Positions 16,823 to 26,749 of a DNA stretch of 64,000 bases are shown in pieces. This stretch comes from JACCTI01 sp038237435 (GTDB lineage Bacteria > Verrucomicrobiota > Verrucomicrobiia > Chthoniobacterales > UBA10450): NCBI GenBank assembly GCA_038237435.1, contig JBBRYT010000003.1, positions 1-64,000 of the forward strand, written 5' to 3'. The position numbers were made by a program, and so were the translations under genes. Position 1 is the stretch's first letter; each line of letters starts with the position of its first letter. The notes under the pieces were generated by a model that ran no database searches, was not told the DNA's origin, and saw only the letters and a program-made list of their open reading frames with translations.

Positions 16823-19165
16823 CTATTCCCGCAGTTCCGCTCCCAATTCGCTTCTCAACTTTTCGCGAATCCTCCCGTGAACCACGGTGACTTCGTCGTT
16901 GGTCAGTGTGCGATTCTTATCGCGATATGTCAACGTGTATGCCACCGACTTTCGTCCGGCTTCGATGGAATTCTTGTCTTGAAAAAGATCAAAGAGTTGA
17001 ACCTCCGAGAGCAACGGCTCCTTCGCCGTGAAAATCATTCGCATGATTTCGTCGTGCGAAAGTTTTTCTGGAATAAGCATCGCGATGTCGCGGGTCACGG
17101 ACGGAAAGCGTTCTATTTCCGCGAAGTTTTTTTCGTCGTCGCCTAACGAGACCAGGGAATCCAAAACCATTTGTGCGACGAACACCGGCGAGTTTGCGCC
17201 GAACTCGGCCGCGCGCGCGGATGATAATTGTCCCGCTAGTCCAATCACATTTTCTCCGCTGAGGATTTCTGCGGCAATCGCTAATCCCGAATTCTCTGTG
17301 CGACGAAAATTCAGCCGGGGAATGTGCAACGACTCGATGGCCCCTTTCAAATCGAAGAAGTCGAGCTGACGCCTGGCATGGCCGCGCCAATGCGGCCGAC
17401 TCGACGAAGCACCGGCAAAGGCGAAACCCAACGCACGTTTCTCGTCGGCGTTCGGTTGCGTGAAAATATTTCCGAGTTCAAACAAACGCACGCTGGCGGC
17501 GCCGGCGTTGAGATTACGCGCGAGCACATCAAGTAATCCACGCACCACGTTCGTTCGCAGGGCCACGTGATCTTCACTGAGCGGATTGCGCAGTTCGATC
17601 GCCTTTTCCGCGGGCATCACACTCCGCGACACGAGCGACGAAGTGCGCGCTTCGAAAATTCCCAGACTAACGAGTCGCTCCCGCACGCTGTTTTCAAAAT
17701 CCGCGATGCGATCCGCCTCGCTCAATGGCGTAAAGCGACTGCGATCTGCCACAGGCACTTTATCGACGCCATGTGCGCGGATGACTTCCTCGATCAAGTC
17801 CACTTCCCGGCGAAGATCGACGCGATAACTGGGAATCTTCCAAGTCGCCCCGTCGCTTGTAGCAGTGATTTTCGTCAGACCGAATCCGTGCAAAATCTTG
17901 TCGACCGTCGACGGCTGGATTTCGATTCCCAACAATTCGTTAGACCGCTGATATCGCAGCGAAACATCGACTGGAGCGGTGGGAAATTCGCCGGTCGCGT
18001 CGGCATGTTTCGCCGGCGAGCCGCCCGCGATTTCCTGCATTAGTTTTGTTGCTCGTTCCGAAGCAGGCATGATCCCCATCGGATCAACCCCGCGCTCGAA
18101 GCGATAACTGGCATCGCTCGGCAAGTTCAAACCTCGCGCCGTTCGCCTGATGCTCGCGGGCAAAAAGTAAGCGGCTTCCAAAAGGATGTTGCGCGTCGTC
18201 TCGCTCACGCCGGTGTCTTCGCCGCCCATCACGCCACCGATTCCGATGGCGCGTTCCTGGTCAGCGATCACGAGGTCGCGCGTGGTTAACGAATAGGTCT
18301 TACCGTCGAGCGCGAGAAATTTTTCGTCGTCACGCGCCAACCGTACCTGCACCGCGCCTTTAAGTTTATCGGCATCGAATGCATGGGTCGGCTGTCCCAT
18401 TTCCAGCATCACGAAATTCGAGATATCGACGATGTTGTTGATCGCGCGCATACCGGCCGCTTCCAATTTCGCGCGCAACCAATCCGGGCTTGGGCCGACT
18501 TTGACGTTCTCGATGCGGCGGAGCGAATAGAACGGACATTCGCCAAGCGCAGAAATCTTGATCGCGCCATTCAAGTCTAACGAATCGTTAGAAACGGCGG
18601 CTGCTTTAATTGGCTTACCGGTCAGCGCTGCGATCTCACGTGCCAAACCCAAATGGCTGAGTAGATCGCCGCGATTCGGCGTAATCTCGACATCGAGGAT
18701 AGTATCCGGCCTAACGAGTGATCCAAACGGCTCGCCGATTTTTGCGTCCGGCGAAAGAATCAGGAGTCCGTCGCTATCCGCTGACAATTTCAGCTCGCTT
18801 GGACTGCAAAGCATCCCTTGCGATTCGACACCACGCAGCTTGCTGACTTTGATCTTGAGGCCGTTGGGCAAATTGGCGCCGGGCAGAGCGACCGGAATTT
18901 TGTCGCCGACTTTGTAATTCTTCGCGCCGCAAACGATTTGGCGAATTTGCCCGCTGCCATCATCGACTTGCGTAACGCTTAGTCGATCGGCATTCGGATG
19001 CTGCGCGGATTCCTTGATCTGACCGATAACGACGTTGTCGAAATTTCCGCCGCGTTCTTCGATGTCCTCAATCTCGACACCGGCAAACGTCAGCAATTCG
19101 GCGAGATCTTCGATCTTCGCCGGCAGTTCGACGAATTCGCGCAGCCAATTGACGGAAAATTTCAC
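16823..19165 (-). CDS. pheT: Phenylalanyl-tRNA synthetase beta subunit
   Basis: Forms the (alpha-beta)2 enzyme that charges tRNA-Phe. The 780-residue protein has an N-terminal tRNA-binding OB fold (residues about 40-150, VVIGQIKESAQHPNADRLSV), B3/B4 editing domain and B5 domain. A catalytic-like core follows, with a C-terminal ferredoxin-fold anticodon-binding domain (FPSVTRDIAMLIPEKLSHDEI). It overlaps pheS by 4 nt. It holds three perfect copies of the dispersed octamer and a near-palindromic double copy at 18577-18591. Confidence 0.97.
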   Translation of the reverse strand: MKFSVNWLREFVELPAKIEDLAELLTFAGVEIEDIEERGGNFDNVVIGQIKESAQHPNADRLSVTQVDDGSGQIRQIVCGAKNYKVGDKIPVALPGANLPNGLKIKVSKLRGVESQGMLCSPSELKLSADSDGLLILSPDAKIGEPFGSLVRPDTILDVEITPNRGDLLSHLGLAREIAALTGKPIKAAAVSNDSLDLNGAIKISALGECPFYSLRRIENVKVGPSPDWLRAKLEAAGMRAINNIVDISNFVMLEMGQPTHAFDADKLKGAVQVRLARDDEKFLALDGKTYSLTTRDLVIADQERAIGIGGVMGGEDTGVSETTRNILLEAAYFLPASIRRTARGLNLPSDASYRFERGVDPMGIMPASERATKLMQEIAGGSPAKHADATGEFPTAPVDVSLRYQRSNELLGIEIQPSTVDKILHGFGLTKITATSDGATWKIPSYRVDLRREVDLIEEVIRAHGVDKVPVADRSRFTPLSEADRIADFENSVRERLVSLGIFEARTSSLVSRSVMPAEKAIELRNPLSEDHVALRTNVVRGLLDVLARNLNAGAASVRLFELGNIFTQPNADEKRALGFAFAGASSSRPHWRGHARRQLDFFDLKGAIESLHIPRLNFRRTENSGLAIAAEILSGENVIGLAGQLSSARAAEFGANSPVFVAQMVLDSLVSLGDDEKNFAEIERFPSVTRDIAMLIPEKLSHDEIMRMIFTAKEPLLSEVQLFDLFQDKNSIEAGRKSVAYTLTYRDKNRTLTNDEVTVVHGRIREKLRSELGAELRE

Positions 19166-20178
19166 GCGAACTGCCTCAGGAAACGCAGATCGTTCTGCGA
19201 AAACAAACGGATGTCGGGAATGCCGAATAGGATCATGGCCAGCCGATCCATGCCGAGGCCAAAGGCGAAGCCGGTAAATTTCTCGGGATCGTAAGCGTCG
19301 TCTTTGCGCGCGCGATTGACCTCTTCAAAGACGGCGGGATGCACCATGCCACAGCCGCAAACTTCAATCCATTTCTCTCCGCTCTTTAGTGCTTTTGATT
19401 TCACATCGATCTCGAAACTCGGTTCCGTGAATGGAAAATAGTGAGGACGAAAACGCACCGCCGTGTCAGCTCCGAAAAGTTCGCGCAGGAAAAATTCCAG
19501 CGTGCCCTTCAAATCGGCGACACTCACTTTTTCATCCACATAGAGTCCTTCGATTTGGTGGAACTGCGCGCTGTGCGTCGCGTCGACTTCGTCGCGTCGG
19601 TAGGCGTTGCCGGGCGCGATGACGCGAATCGGCGGCGGCGCGTTCAACATCGCGTGGATCTGCACGGTCGAAGTGTGCGTGCGGAGCAGGCGACCATCGG
19701 GCAAATAAAATGTGTCCTGTTCATTGCGCGCCGGATGATCGGGGGCGGTGTTGAGCGCATCGAAGCAATACCATTCCGTTTCCACATCGGGGCCGGTCGC
19801 GAGCGCGAAGCCCATGCGACGAAAAATCGTCGTGGCGCGATCGAGCATTTGCGTGAGGGGATGAATCGCTCCGACCTCATGGGGCATTCCTGGTAGTGAG
19901 ACATCAATGTTGGCGAGCGCAGCTGATTCCGTCGCCGCGCGTAAACGTTGGCCGTTTTCATCCAGCGCTGCAGTCACGGCATTGCGAACTTCGTTCAGCA
20001 ATTTGCCGACAACGGGCTTCTCCTCCTTGCTCAGCGAACGCATCTGCTCGCTCCACGCCGAAATGCTGCCGGTCTTGCCGAGAAAACGGACGCGCGCCGC
20101 CTCGAGCGATTGCTCGTTAGGCGCAGCCGCGATCTCGCGCAACGCAGCGTCGCGCAGTTCTTCTAGCGGGTGTGTCAT
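19162..20178 (-). CDS. pheS: Phenylalanyl-tRNA synthetase alpha subunit
   Basis: The catalytic class II subunit of PheRS. The 338-residue protein has an N-terminal coiled-coil arm (residues 1-90) and class II motifs: motif 2 around RNEQDTFYLPDGRLLRTHTS and motif 3 GFAFGLGMDRLAMILFGI. The phenylalanine-pocket segment FTEPSFEID is present. It overlaps pheT by 4 nt and lies 21 nt downstream of rplT, the normal order rplT-pheS-pheT. Confidence 0.97.
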   Translation of the reverse strand: MTHPLEELRDAALREIAAAPNEQSLEAARVRFLGKTGSISAWSEQMRSLSKEEKPVVGKLLNEVRNAVTAALDENGQRLRAATESAALANIDVSLPGMPHEVGAIHPLTQMLDRATTIFRRMGFALATGPDVETEWYCFDALNTAPDHPARNEQDTFYLPDGRLLRTHTSTVQIHAMLNAPPPIRVIAPGNAYRRDEVDATHSAQFHQIEGLYVDEKVSVADLKGTLEFFLRELFGADTAVRFRPHYFPFTEPSFEIDVKSKALKSGEKWIEVCGCGMVHPAVFEEVNRARKDDAYDPEKFTGFAFGLGMDRLAMILFGIPDIRLFSQNDLRFLRQFA

Positions 20179-20199
20179 TGGTCCTGTGACCTATATGAC

Positions 20200-20586
20200 T
20201 TACGCCGCTTTCTTTTTCGATTTCGACTTTTCTTCGAGCGCGGTTTTCACCTGCTCGACGATCGATTTGAATGCGACTTCATCGGTGATCGCGAGATCGG
20301 AAAGAATCTTGCGATCAAGCCCGACGTTGGCCGCTTTCAGTCCTTCCGCGAAACGGCTGTAGGTCAGGCCTTGTGCGCGGACGGCGGCGTTGAGCCGCTG
20401 GATCCAGAGATAACGGAAAGTGCGTTTGCGCGTTTTGCGATCGCGATAAGACCAGTATTTGGCCTTCATCGTCGCATCTTTCGCGTAACGGAAAAGTTTG
20501 GAACGACGTCCGCGATAACCTTTCGCGGCTTTGACGACGCGTTTGCGTCGCTCCCGGCTGGCCGGGGCGTTAGTTGCTCTAGGCAT
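20200..20586 (-). CDS. rplT: 50S ribosomal protein L20
   Basis: An early-assembly 23S rRNA-binding protein. The 128-residue product has the basic N-terminal arm (ASRERRKRVVKAAKGYRGRR) and globular domain expected, plus a Lys/Ser/Ala tail of about 12 residues. The usual upstream partners infC and rpmI are missing: the next gene upstream starts divergently at 20751, leaving about 160 bp and no room for L35. So rplT seems to head its own transcript. Confidence 0.97.
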   Translation of the reverse strand: MPRATNAPASRERRKRVVKAAKGYRGRRSKLFRYAKDATMKAKYWSYRDRKTRKRTFRYLWIQRLNAAVRAQGLTYSRFAEGLKAANVGLDRKILSDLAITDEVAFKSIVEQVKTALEEKSKSKKKAA

Positions 20587-20634
20587 TTTGTTGTCCGCGA
20601 ATCTCTTCGCGGTCCTCTTTCAGCGAGCTGTTCT

Positions 20635-20640
20635 ATTATA
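20635..20640 (-). promoter_or_regulatory. Candidate -10 element for rplT
   Basis: Read on the minus strand, a perfect TATAAT lies about 50 nt upstream of the rplT start. The -35 position 17 bp away (CAGCGA) is weak. A promoter is expected here since no gene precedes rplT on this strand. Confidence 0.45.
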
Positions 20641-20750
20641 GATCTGCGCGACCTCACTCGCTGATTAGGTGGAACTCAAAACCACCAGGAGCGCAGATAT
20701 TGTTTGGCGACGCCGAAACGTCGGGGCGGGGAAGGTAAACAAGTCTGAGG

Positions 20751-22886
20751 TTGATGCAACCTGCGCGTTTCCGCAGAGTGCGCCAAGTGAATTGGATCGC
20801 GCGTCATCGTCGGCTTGTCCTTGCCTTCATCTGCACTTTTTGGACAGGCCTTATTCTGCTGACCCTAACCTTTCCGGAAGCTCCATTCTTCTCGTCGGTC
20901 GCGCGCGGCGAGCAGAGTTTTTACGACATGCTCTATCGGGAAGGTCGCAAGACTCCAACCCGATCGGACATCATTTTCCTGGGGATTGATGAAAGCACGC
21001 TGAATTTTCAGCCCTTCAATCCCGATGACGTCGCCAACAATCGCGCCTTCCAACTGTTGACTGAACATCCAGCGCCCTGGTCGCGCGAGTTGTGGGCCGT
21101 CACGCTCGATCGACTCTTCGAAGCGGGTGCGCGCGTCGTGATGTTCGACATGATTTTCGGAAAGCCCGGTGAAAGCGACGAAGCTTTTCGCGCCGCGCTC
21201 GATCGTTACCACGACAAGGTCGTGCTCGGAGTCAATTTCGATCAGGAGAGCCAGATGTTTATTTGGCCTAGCCGCACGCTGATCCCCGAGAGCGAACATG
21301 ACGATCGCATCGGGTTTGTAATTTATTTTCCCGATAGTCTGGACGGCGTCATTCGAACGACACGTTTTTTTATTTCCGATCGTCAGCTCGCCGGCCAGAA
21401 GCCATTTCCCGGGCAGGAAATCTTCGCCTCGCTGGCGGCGCGGGTGGTGCAGAAAATTGGAGAGACGGCGCGGTTACCGACTGCACTCGAATCAGAGCAC
21501 CTGCGCTTCACTGCGGCGGACGCCTACGATCCGAAACCGCTCTGGGAAATTTTCGATCCCGCCGTCTGGCACGCGAATTACCACGATGGCGCACTATTCA
21601 AAGACAAGATCGTCATGATCGGCGCCGCGTCGCAGGTCGCCCACGACGTCGTTGTCACTCCGCTGAGCTCGAGCATGTCCGGGCCGGTTCTGCATTTGAA
21701 CGCGATTGCCGCCGCGCTGGCCGGAGAATTCTTGCATCTGACGCCGGTTTGGTTGCGTTACGTTTTGGTTTTGGCGGCAGGTCTGACGGCGTGGCTCCTG
21801 ATTGTCTTCGTGCGGCGACTGATCGTCTGTCTGGTCTCGTTAGGCGCACTCACCTTTGCCTATTTGTTCGTCGCACGAGTCGCTTTCGACCGCGGCAGTT
21901 TTCTCCTCATGACCGTGCCGGTTTTGTCTGCGTTTCTCGCCAGCGGAGCATCTTCGTTAGGCTGGGAATACATTCTCGAGCGACGCGAGAAATTAAAAAC
22001 GCGACGCACGCTCGAGCGCTACGTTTCTAAAAACCTGGTCAAAGATATTCTCGATAATCCCGAGAGCTTTTACAGCACGATGAAGGGTGCCCGTATTCCG
22101 GTGACCGTCCTTTTCACTGATCTCGTTGGCTTCACGACTTTGAGTGAGCGCGCCGATCCCGAAGAACTCGTTAGGCAACTCAATGAATATCTGAGCAAGA
22201 TGGTCGGTGTCGTTTTCGCCCACGATGGAACGCTCGATAAATTCATTGGCGACGCGATCATGGCCGTCTGGGGGAATGTGCAGAGCGCCGGGCCGGTTTC
22301 CGACGCGAAAGCGTGTGCCCGTGCCGGATTGGGCATGCGGCGCGCGTTGAAGGAATTGAACGAAGGCTGGCGCAAAGAAAACCGCATGACCCTCGGGATG
22401 GGTGTCGGGATTAATTCGGGCGAAGCGCTGGCCGGCAACATCGGCTCGGGCGATCGCGCCGACCTCACCGTGATCGGCGATGCAGTGAATCTCGCTTCCC
22501 GCCTTGAGGCATTAACGCGAACTTACGGTGTCGATCTTCTTGTCGGCGAAGCCGCGGCGGAATTGATTCGCGACGAGTTTTGTTTGCGCAGCGTCGCGCG
22601 CGTGCAGGTGAAGGGTAAATCCATCCCGGTAGCGGTTTCGACTTTGCTGTGCGCGAAAGGTGATGAATTCGATCCGGAACTTCTGAAGTGGATCGAGTCG
22701 TACGAAGAGGGGGTCGTGCAATTTCGGGGACGCGAATTCACCAAGGCGAAAGTGAACTTCTCGCGCTTCCTCTCGTCTTATCCGCAGGATTATCTGGCGA
22801 AGATGTATCTCGAGCGCACGGTCGAATACGAAAAAACGCCCCCGGATGAATCGTGGAATGCGGCAGAAGTTTTCACGAAGAAGTAG
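20751..22886 (+). CDS. CHASE2-domain class III adenylate/guanylate cyclase
   Basis: A membrane sensor that probably makes cAMP. The 711-residue protein has an N-terminal helix (about 20-42) and a CHASE2 extracytoplasmic sensor domain (about 45-330, with FDMIFGKPGESDEAF). Three transmembrane helices span about 330-405, and a cytoplasmic cyclase domain follows. Metal-binding aspartates are Asp457 (FTDLVGF) and Asp501 (KFIGDAIM), and Lys497 fits the adenine-specifying position. The transition-state segment DAVNLASR is present, so the enzyme should be active. The C-terminal tail has a short helical repeat-like region. The ligand is unknown. Confidence 0.92.
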   Translation: MMQPARFRRVRQVNWIARHRRLVLAFICTFWTGLILLTLTFPEAPFFSSVARGEQSFYDMLYREGRKTPTRSDIIFLGIDESTLNFQPFNPDDVANNRAFQLLTEHPAPWSRELWAVTLDRLFEAGARVVMFDMIFGKPGESDEAFRAALDRYHDKVVLGVNFDQESQMFIWPSRTLIPESEHDDRIGFVIYFPDSLDGVIRTTRFFISDRQLAGQKPFPGQEIFASLAARVVQKIGETARLPTALESEHLRFTAADAYDPKPLWEIFDPAVWHANYHDGALFKDKIVMIGAASQVAHDVVVTPLSSSMSGPVLHLNAIAAALAGEFLHLTPVWLRYVLVLAAGLTAWLLIVFVRRLIVCLVSLGALTFAYLFVARVAFDRGSFLLMTVPVLSAFLASGASSLGWEYILERREKLKTRRTLERYVSKNLVKDILDNPESFYSTMKGARIPVTVLFTDLVGFTTLSERADPEELVRQLNEYLSKMVGVVFAHDGTLDKFIGDAIMAVWGNVQSAGPVSDAKACARAGLGMRRALKELNEGWRKENRMTLGMGVGINSGEALAGNIGSGDRADLTVIGDAVNLASRLEALTRTYGVDLLVGEAAAELIRDEFCLRSVARVQVKGKSIPVAVSTLLCAKGDEFDPELLKWIESYEEGVVQFRGREFTKAKVNFSRFLSSYPQDYLAKMYLERTVEYEKTPPDESWNAAEVFTKK

Positions 22887-22937
22887 CGGTGCGTTTTTGT
22901 TCGTAGCCAAATTGCAGCATCGCGTCTAAGGAACCGC

Positions 22938-24332
22938 GTGACGAAAAACGCACCGCGTTTTCATTTCCTCGGCATCTGCGGCACGGCCATGGGCTCAGTC
23001 GCGGCGGCGCTGCGCGATCGTGGTTTCACCGTCACTGGTTCGGATGAAAATGTTTATCCGCCGATGTCGACCTTTCTGGAAAAACGCGGCGTGATTCTAA
23101 CGGAAGGTTTTCGCGCGGAAAATATTCCAGCTGACGCAGACATCGTCGTGGTCGGCAACGCGATGAAGCGGGGCAACCCCGAAGTGGAAGCGGTGCTCAA
23201 TCGCAAACTGCACTACGTTTCGCTGCCGGAAATTCTGCGCAACGAATTCCTGCGCGGCCGGCACAATCTCGTCGTCGCCGGCACGCACGGGAAGACGACC
23301 ACGACTGCGCTGCTCACCTGGATCATGCAGGTCGCGGGCTTCGATCCGAGTTACATGATCGGCGGCATTCCGAATAATCTCGGGCAAGGCGCGCACTTCA
23401 ATGACTCGAAATATTTCGTGATCGAAGGCGACGAGTACGACAGCGCGTTTTTCGATAAGCGCTCGAAGTTTGTTCACTACTTGCCCGAGCTGCTGATCGT
23501 GAACAACATCGAGTTCGATCACGCCGATATTTTTCGCGATCTCGATCACGTTAAAACCAGCTTTCGCCACGTGATTCGCATCGTGCCGCAGAACGGCATG
23601 GTGCTGTTAAACGGCGACGATCCAAATTGCATGGAGGTGGCAAAGGAATCTTCGGCGCCGATTGTCGAAATCGGATTTTCCGAAAACTGCGCCGAAAAAA
23701 TCCGCGACGTGAGCTATTCGGAGAATGGATCGATGTTCTCGTTAGGCGACGAAAAATTCGAGGTGGATTTGATCGGCGAATTCAACGTGCGCAACGCGGC
23801 CATGGCGATTTCCGCGGCGCGTTTTTACGGCGCGTCGTGGGAGAAGATTCGCGAAGGCCTAAGGAGTTTCAAAGGCATCGCGCGTCGCCAGGAAATCCGC
23901 GGCGAAGCGGGCGGCGTAAAAGTGATTGACGACTTTGGCCATCATCCGACGGCGATTGCGCAGACTTTAACAGCGTTGCGTCATCGCTTTCCTGGATGTC
24001 GACTGTGGGCGGTTTTCGAGCCGCGCTCGAATACCACCCGGCGCGCGGTTTTTCAGCAGCAGTTGCCGGATGCGTTGAAATTAGCCGACGGAGTTTTCAT
24101 TTCTCAGGTGGCGCGGCTCGATCAGTTACCCGAAGGCGAGCGACTTAACCCGGAAGCGGTGGTTCAGGCGATCGCCGATTCGGGCCGTCCAGCTTTTTAC
24201 GAGAAAGACGCAGCGCACATCGTCGAGCGACTTTTACCACTCGTTAGGCCAAAAGACATTGTCGTGGTTTTCAGTAACGGCGGCTTCGATGGCATTCACG
24301 AGAAAATTCTTTCGCGTCTGAGCGCGGCCTAA
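22938..24332 (+). CDS. mpl: UDP-N-acetylmuramate:L-Ala-gamma-D-Glu-meso-DAP ligase (Mpl)
   Basis: Recycles murein tripeptide by joining it to UDP-MurNAc. The Mur ligase layout is clear: a nucleotide-binding start FHFLGICGTAMG, the ATP loop GTHGKTT at 115-121, and a C-terminal domain with DDFGHHPTAI and VFEPRSNT. The phrase VFEPRSNTTRR and the GDEYD motif favour Mpl over MurC. The 464-residue length fits. It uses a GTG start at 22938. The stop is provided by a variant of the dispersed octamer. Confidence 0.9.
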   Translation: MTKNAPRFHFLGICGTAMGSVAAALRDRGFTVTGSDENVYPPMSTFLEKRGVILTEGFRAENIPADADIVVVGNAMKRGNPEVEAVLNRKLHYVSLPEILRNEFLRGRHNLVVAGTHGKTTTTALLTWIMQVAGFDPSYMIGGIPNNLGQGAHFNDSKYFVIEGDEYDSAFFDKRSKFVHYLPELLIVNNIEFDHADIFRDLDHVKTSFRHVIRIVPQNGMVLLNGDDPNCMEVAKESSAPIVEIGFSENCAEKIRDVSYSENGSMFSLGDEKFEVDLIGEFNVRNAAMAISAARFYGASWEKIREGLRSFKGIARRQEIRGEAGGVKVIDDFGHHPTAIAQTLTALRHRFPGCRLWAVFEPRSNTTRRAVFQQQLPDALKLADGVFISQVARLDQLPEGERLNPEAVVQAIADSGRPAFYEKDAAHIVERLLPLVRPKDIVVVFSNGGFDGIHEKILSRLSAA

Positions 24333-24367
24333 CGAATCCAAAGCCTTGGCCTGCTTGGTGCTGTTTT

Positions 24368-26749
24368 TTGATTCGTTTCGGTAACATCGATGATACGGTT
24401 CGTCCCACGCAGTTGATTGTTTTTCCTATATATCGTTACATAGGGCTCGTGCTTCGCGCCTTCATTCTGTTTTGGGCGGTTTTTCTCGCCGGCTTGGTGC
24501 GCGCGCAAGAGCCGCCGCCGCCGAACGCGAACTTCGCGGCCACCAACATCGCCGCGGCCGCTCCCGCCGGTCCCGCGCCGGCCGGCGCACCGGACATGGT
24601 GACGCTGCAATATCCAAACAGCGATGTGGCTGATGTGCTGCGCCTCTACGAAACGCTGACGGGCAAGAAGTTGGTCATGGATAACTTCGTGCAGGGAAAG
24701 GTGAACATCTTCATCGCCAAGCCAATCCCGCGCGAGGAGGCGATTCGGATCATCGAGATTAACCTGCTCATGAACGGCTACTCGCTCGTGCCGGCGGGCG
24801 GCGATTTGGTGAAAGTGATCGGCACCGGAAAAAATCCTCGCAACGCCGGCGTGCCGATTATTTCCGATGAATCCCTGATTCCACCGGGCGAACACGTCAT
24901 CAGTTTCCTTTTCAAACTGCGCTTCGCCGATCCCACGGAATTACAACAGGTCCTCGGCCAATACCTTTCGCCGCCGCAGCCCTACACTTCGTTCCTCGCC
25001 TTGCCGAAATCGGGCAGCATTCTCGTCACGGAAAATTCCAGCGTCATTCGCGGTTTGGTCAACATCATCAATCAGGTCGACATCCCGCCAGCAGAAGTAG
25101 TGAGCGAGTTCATCAAACTGGAACGCGCTGATGCCAGTAAAGTGGTCGACATGCTGAAAGACGTTTTCGAAAAGGGAAACCAGCCGCAGACCACCGTGGC
25201 CGGTGGCGTGCGCAATGTCCGGCAGGGCACGCCGGCGCCGCCGCAGCAACCGACCTACGAACCGGATCTCGGATCACTGACCGCGCTTTCGGAAGATTCG
25301 GTCGTCATTGGCAAAATCAAACTGGCGGCGGACGTACGGACGAATCGCATTCACGTCATTACGCGACCGGTCAACATGCCGTTCGTTAGGCGATTGATCG
25401 CGGAGTTCGATGCCAATGTTGATTTCGCCAAGCCGGTCTCGCGTCCGCTGCGCTACATTTCCGCGGCGGATGTTTTGCCGGTGATCGTGCAGGCATTGCA
25501 GGAACCCGGCAGCAATCAAACCGGAGAAGGCGCCGCGAATCCGAACCAGCAGCCGGGGCAGCAACAACAACAGCAGCAACGAAATCGTCCGAATAGCACG
25601 AGCGCATCAACAAACGATTACAGTTCCTCCGGCGCGAGCGGCGCGCAGGGTTTTTCCGAGGAGCTTTCCACACAGGCGGTCGATACCAGTCCGAAAGCGG
25701 TCACGATAGGAAACGCCAAGATCATCGCTGATCAGCGGTCGAACACGATCATCATTCTGGGAAATCGCGAGGTGGTAGTGAAGGTGACGAAAATTCTCGA
25801 TGAGATGGATGTGAGCGCCCCTCAGGTGGCGCTCAGTACTGTGATCGGTGAGCTGCAGCTGAACAACAACGAGCAATTCGGCATTGATTATTTGCAGCAA
25901 AAACTGGTGCACAGCGATGATGGCCTGGCCGGTGCCGGATTTGCTCGCAACACCGGCGCCCCGCTCCTGCAAGCGGGTGCCCTCGGCGGTTTCAGCGCAT
26001 TAGCAACGGCGGCGGCCACCGGCGGGACGAATATCTTTCTCCATACAGGGTCAAATCTGAACATCATTGTGAAAGCGCTCCATTCCACGGGCCGCTTCCG
26101 AACGATTTCGCGGCCGACCGTTTTCACGAGCAATAACAAGAAGGCAATCATCGCTTCCGGGCAGGAGATTCCGGTTCCGGTAAGCACAATCAGCAACTCG
26201 ACCAGTGGCGGCATCATCAATACGGGTCTGGCGCAGCAGTCGAATATTCAGTTCAAGAAAATCGCGCTACAGTTGGAAGTCGTCCCGCTGATTAATTCAG
26301 AGAAGGAGGTCACTCTCGACATCCTGCAAAAGCTCGACAGCGTGGCCGGCACGACCCGCGTGGATAACAACGACATTCCCAACATCGCCACGCGCTACAT
26401 CAAGACGACGGTGACCGCCCCGAACTGCTCGACGATTATTCTCGGCGGACTGATCCAGGATCGTAAAGACCGCTCGGAGAATGGCATTCCGATTTTGAGC
26501 AAGATTCCACTCCTTGGCGGTTTGTTCAGGCAGACCAATCGGGACAAGGATCGACGTGAGTTGATCATCTTGATGCGGCCAGAAGTCAGCCTGTCGAAAG
26601 TCGACCTGAGACGGTTGCGCCAGAAGAACAGCGACAAGACGCACTTCGGTCCGGAGATTGATGAGGACGATTGCCCGGATTGTCCACCGCGCGCTGGAGA
26701 AGACAAACAGTTGCCCGCGCCGGATCTTCCGCCGAATTATTATAAGTGA
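24368..26749 (+). CDS. gspD: Type II secretion-type outer-membrane secretin
   Basis: Forms the outer-membrane pore of a type II secretion or related system. After the signal peptide (LRAFILFWAVFLAGLVRAQ) come an N0 domain (LQYPNSDVADVLRLY), three N domains, and the secretin beta-domain from about residue 480 (LSTVIGELQLNNNEQFGIDYL, ending IILGGLIQDRKD). A Gln/Asn-rich linker with a run of seven glutamines separates repeats in the N3 region, near residues 395-402. The track start is TTG at 24368, but GTG at 24449 would put the signal peptide at the very N-terminus and may be the true start. It overlaps the ATPase gene by 4 nt. Confidence 0.9.
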   Translation: MIRFGNIDDTVRPTQLIVFPIYRYIGLVLRAFILFWAVFLAGLVRAQEPPPPNANFAATNIAAAAPAGPAPAGAPDMVTLQYPNSDVADVLRLYETLTGKKLVMDNFVQGKVNIFIAKPIPREEAIRIIEINLLMNGYSLVPAGGDLVKVIGTGKNPRNAGVPIISDESLIPPGEHVISFLFKLRFADPTELQQVLGQYLSPPQPYTSFLALPKSGSILVTENSSVIRGLVNIINQVDIPPAEVVSEFIKLERADASKVVDMLKDVFEKGNQPQTTVAGGVRNVRQGTPAPPQQPTYEPDLGSLTALSEDSVVIGKIKLAADVRTNRIHVITRPVNMPFVRRLIAEFDANVDFAKPVSRPLRYISAADVLPVIVQALQEPGSNQTGEGAANPNQQPGQQQQQQQRNRPNSTSASTNDYSSSGASGAQGFSEELSTQAVDTSPKAVTIGNAKIIADQRSNTIIILGNREVVVKVTKILDEMDVSAPQVALSTVIGELQLNNNEQFGIDYLQQKLVHSDDGLAGAGFARNTGAPLLQAGALGGFSALATAAATGGTNIFLHTGSNLNIIVKALHSTGRFRTISRPTVFTSNNKKAIIASGQEIPVPVSTISNSTSGGIINTGLAQQSNIQFKKIALQLEVVPLINSEKEVTLDILQKLDSVAGTTRVDNNDIPNIATRYIKTTVTAPNCSTIILGGLIQDRKDRSENGIPILSKIPLLGGLFRQTNRDKDRRELIILMRPEVSLSKVDLRRLRQKNSDKTHFGPEIDEDDCPDCPPRAGEDKQLPAPDLPPNYYK

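Noticed and set aside
24329..24895. Minus-strand ORF over the start of the secretin gene
   Set aside because: Shadow frame without a recognisable domain; the plus-strand secretin explains the region.
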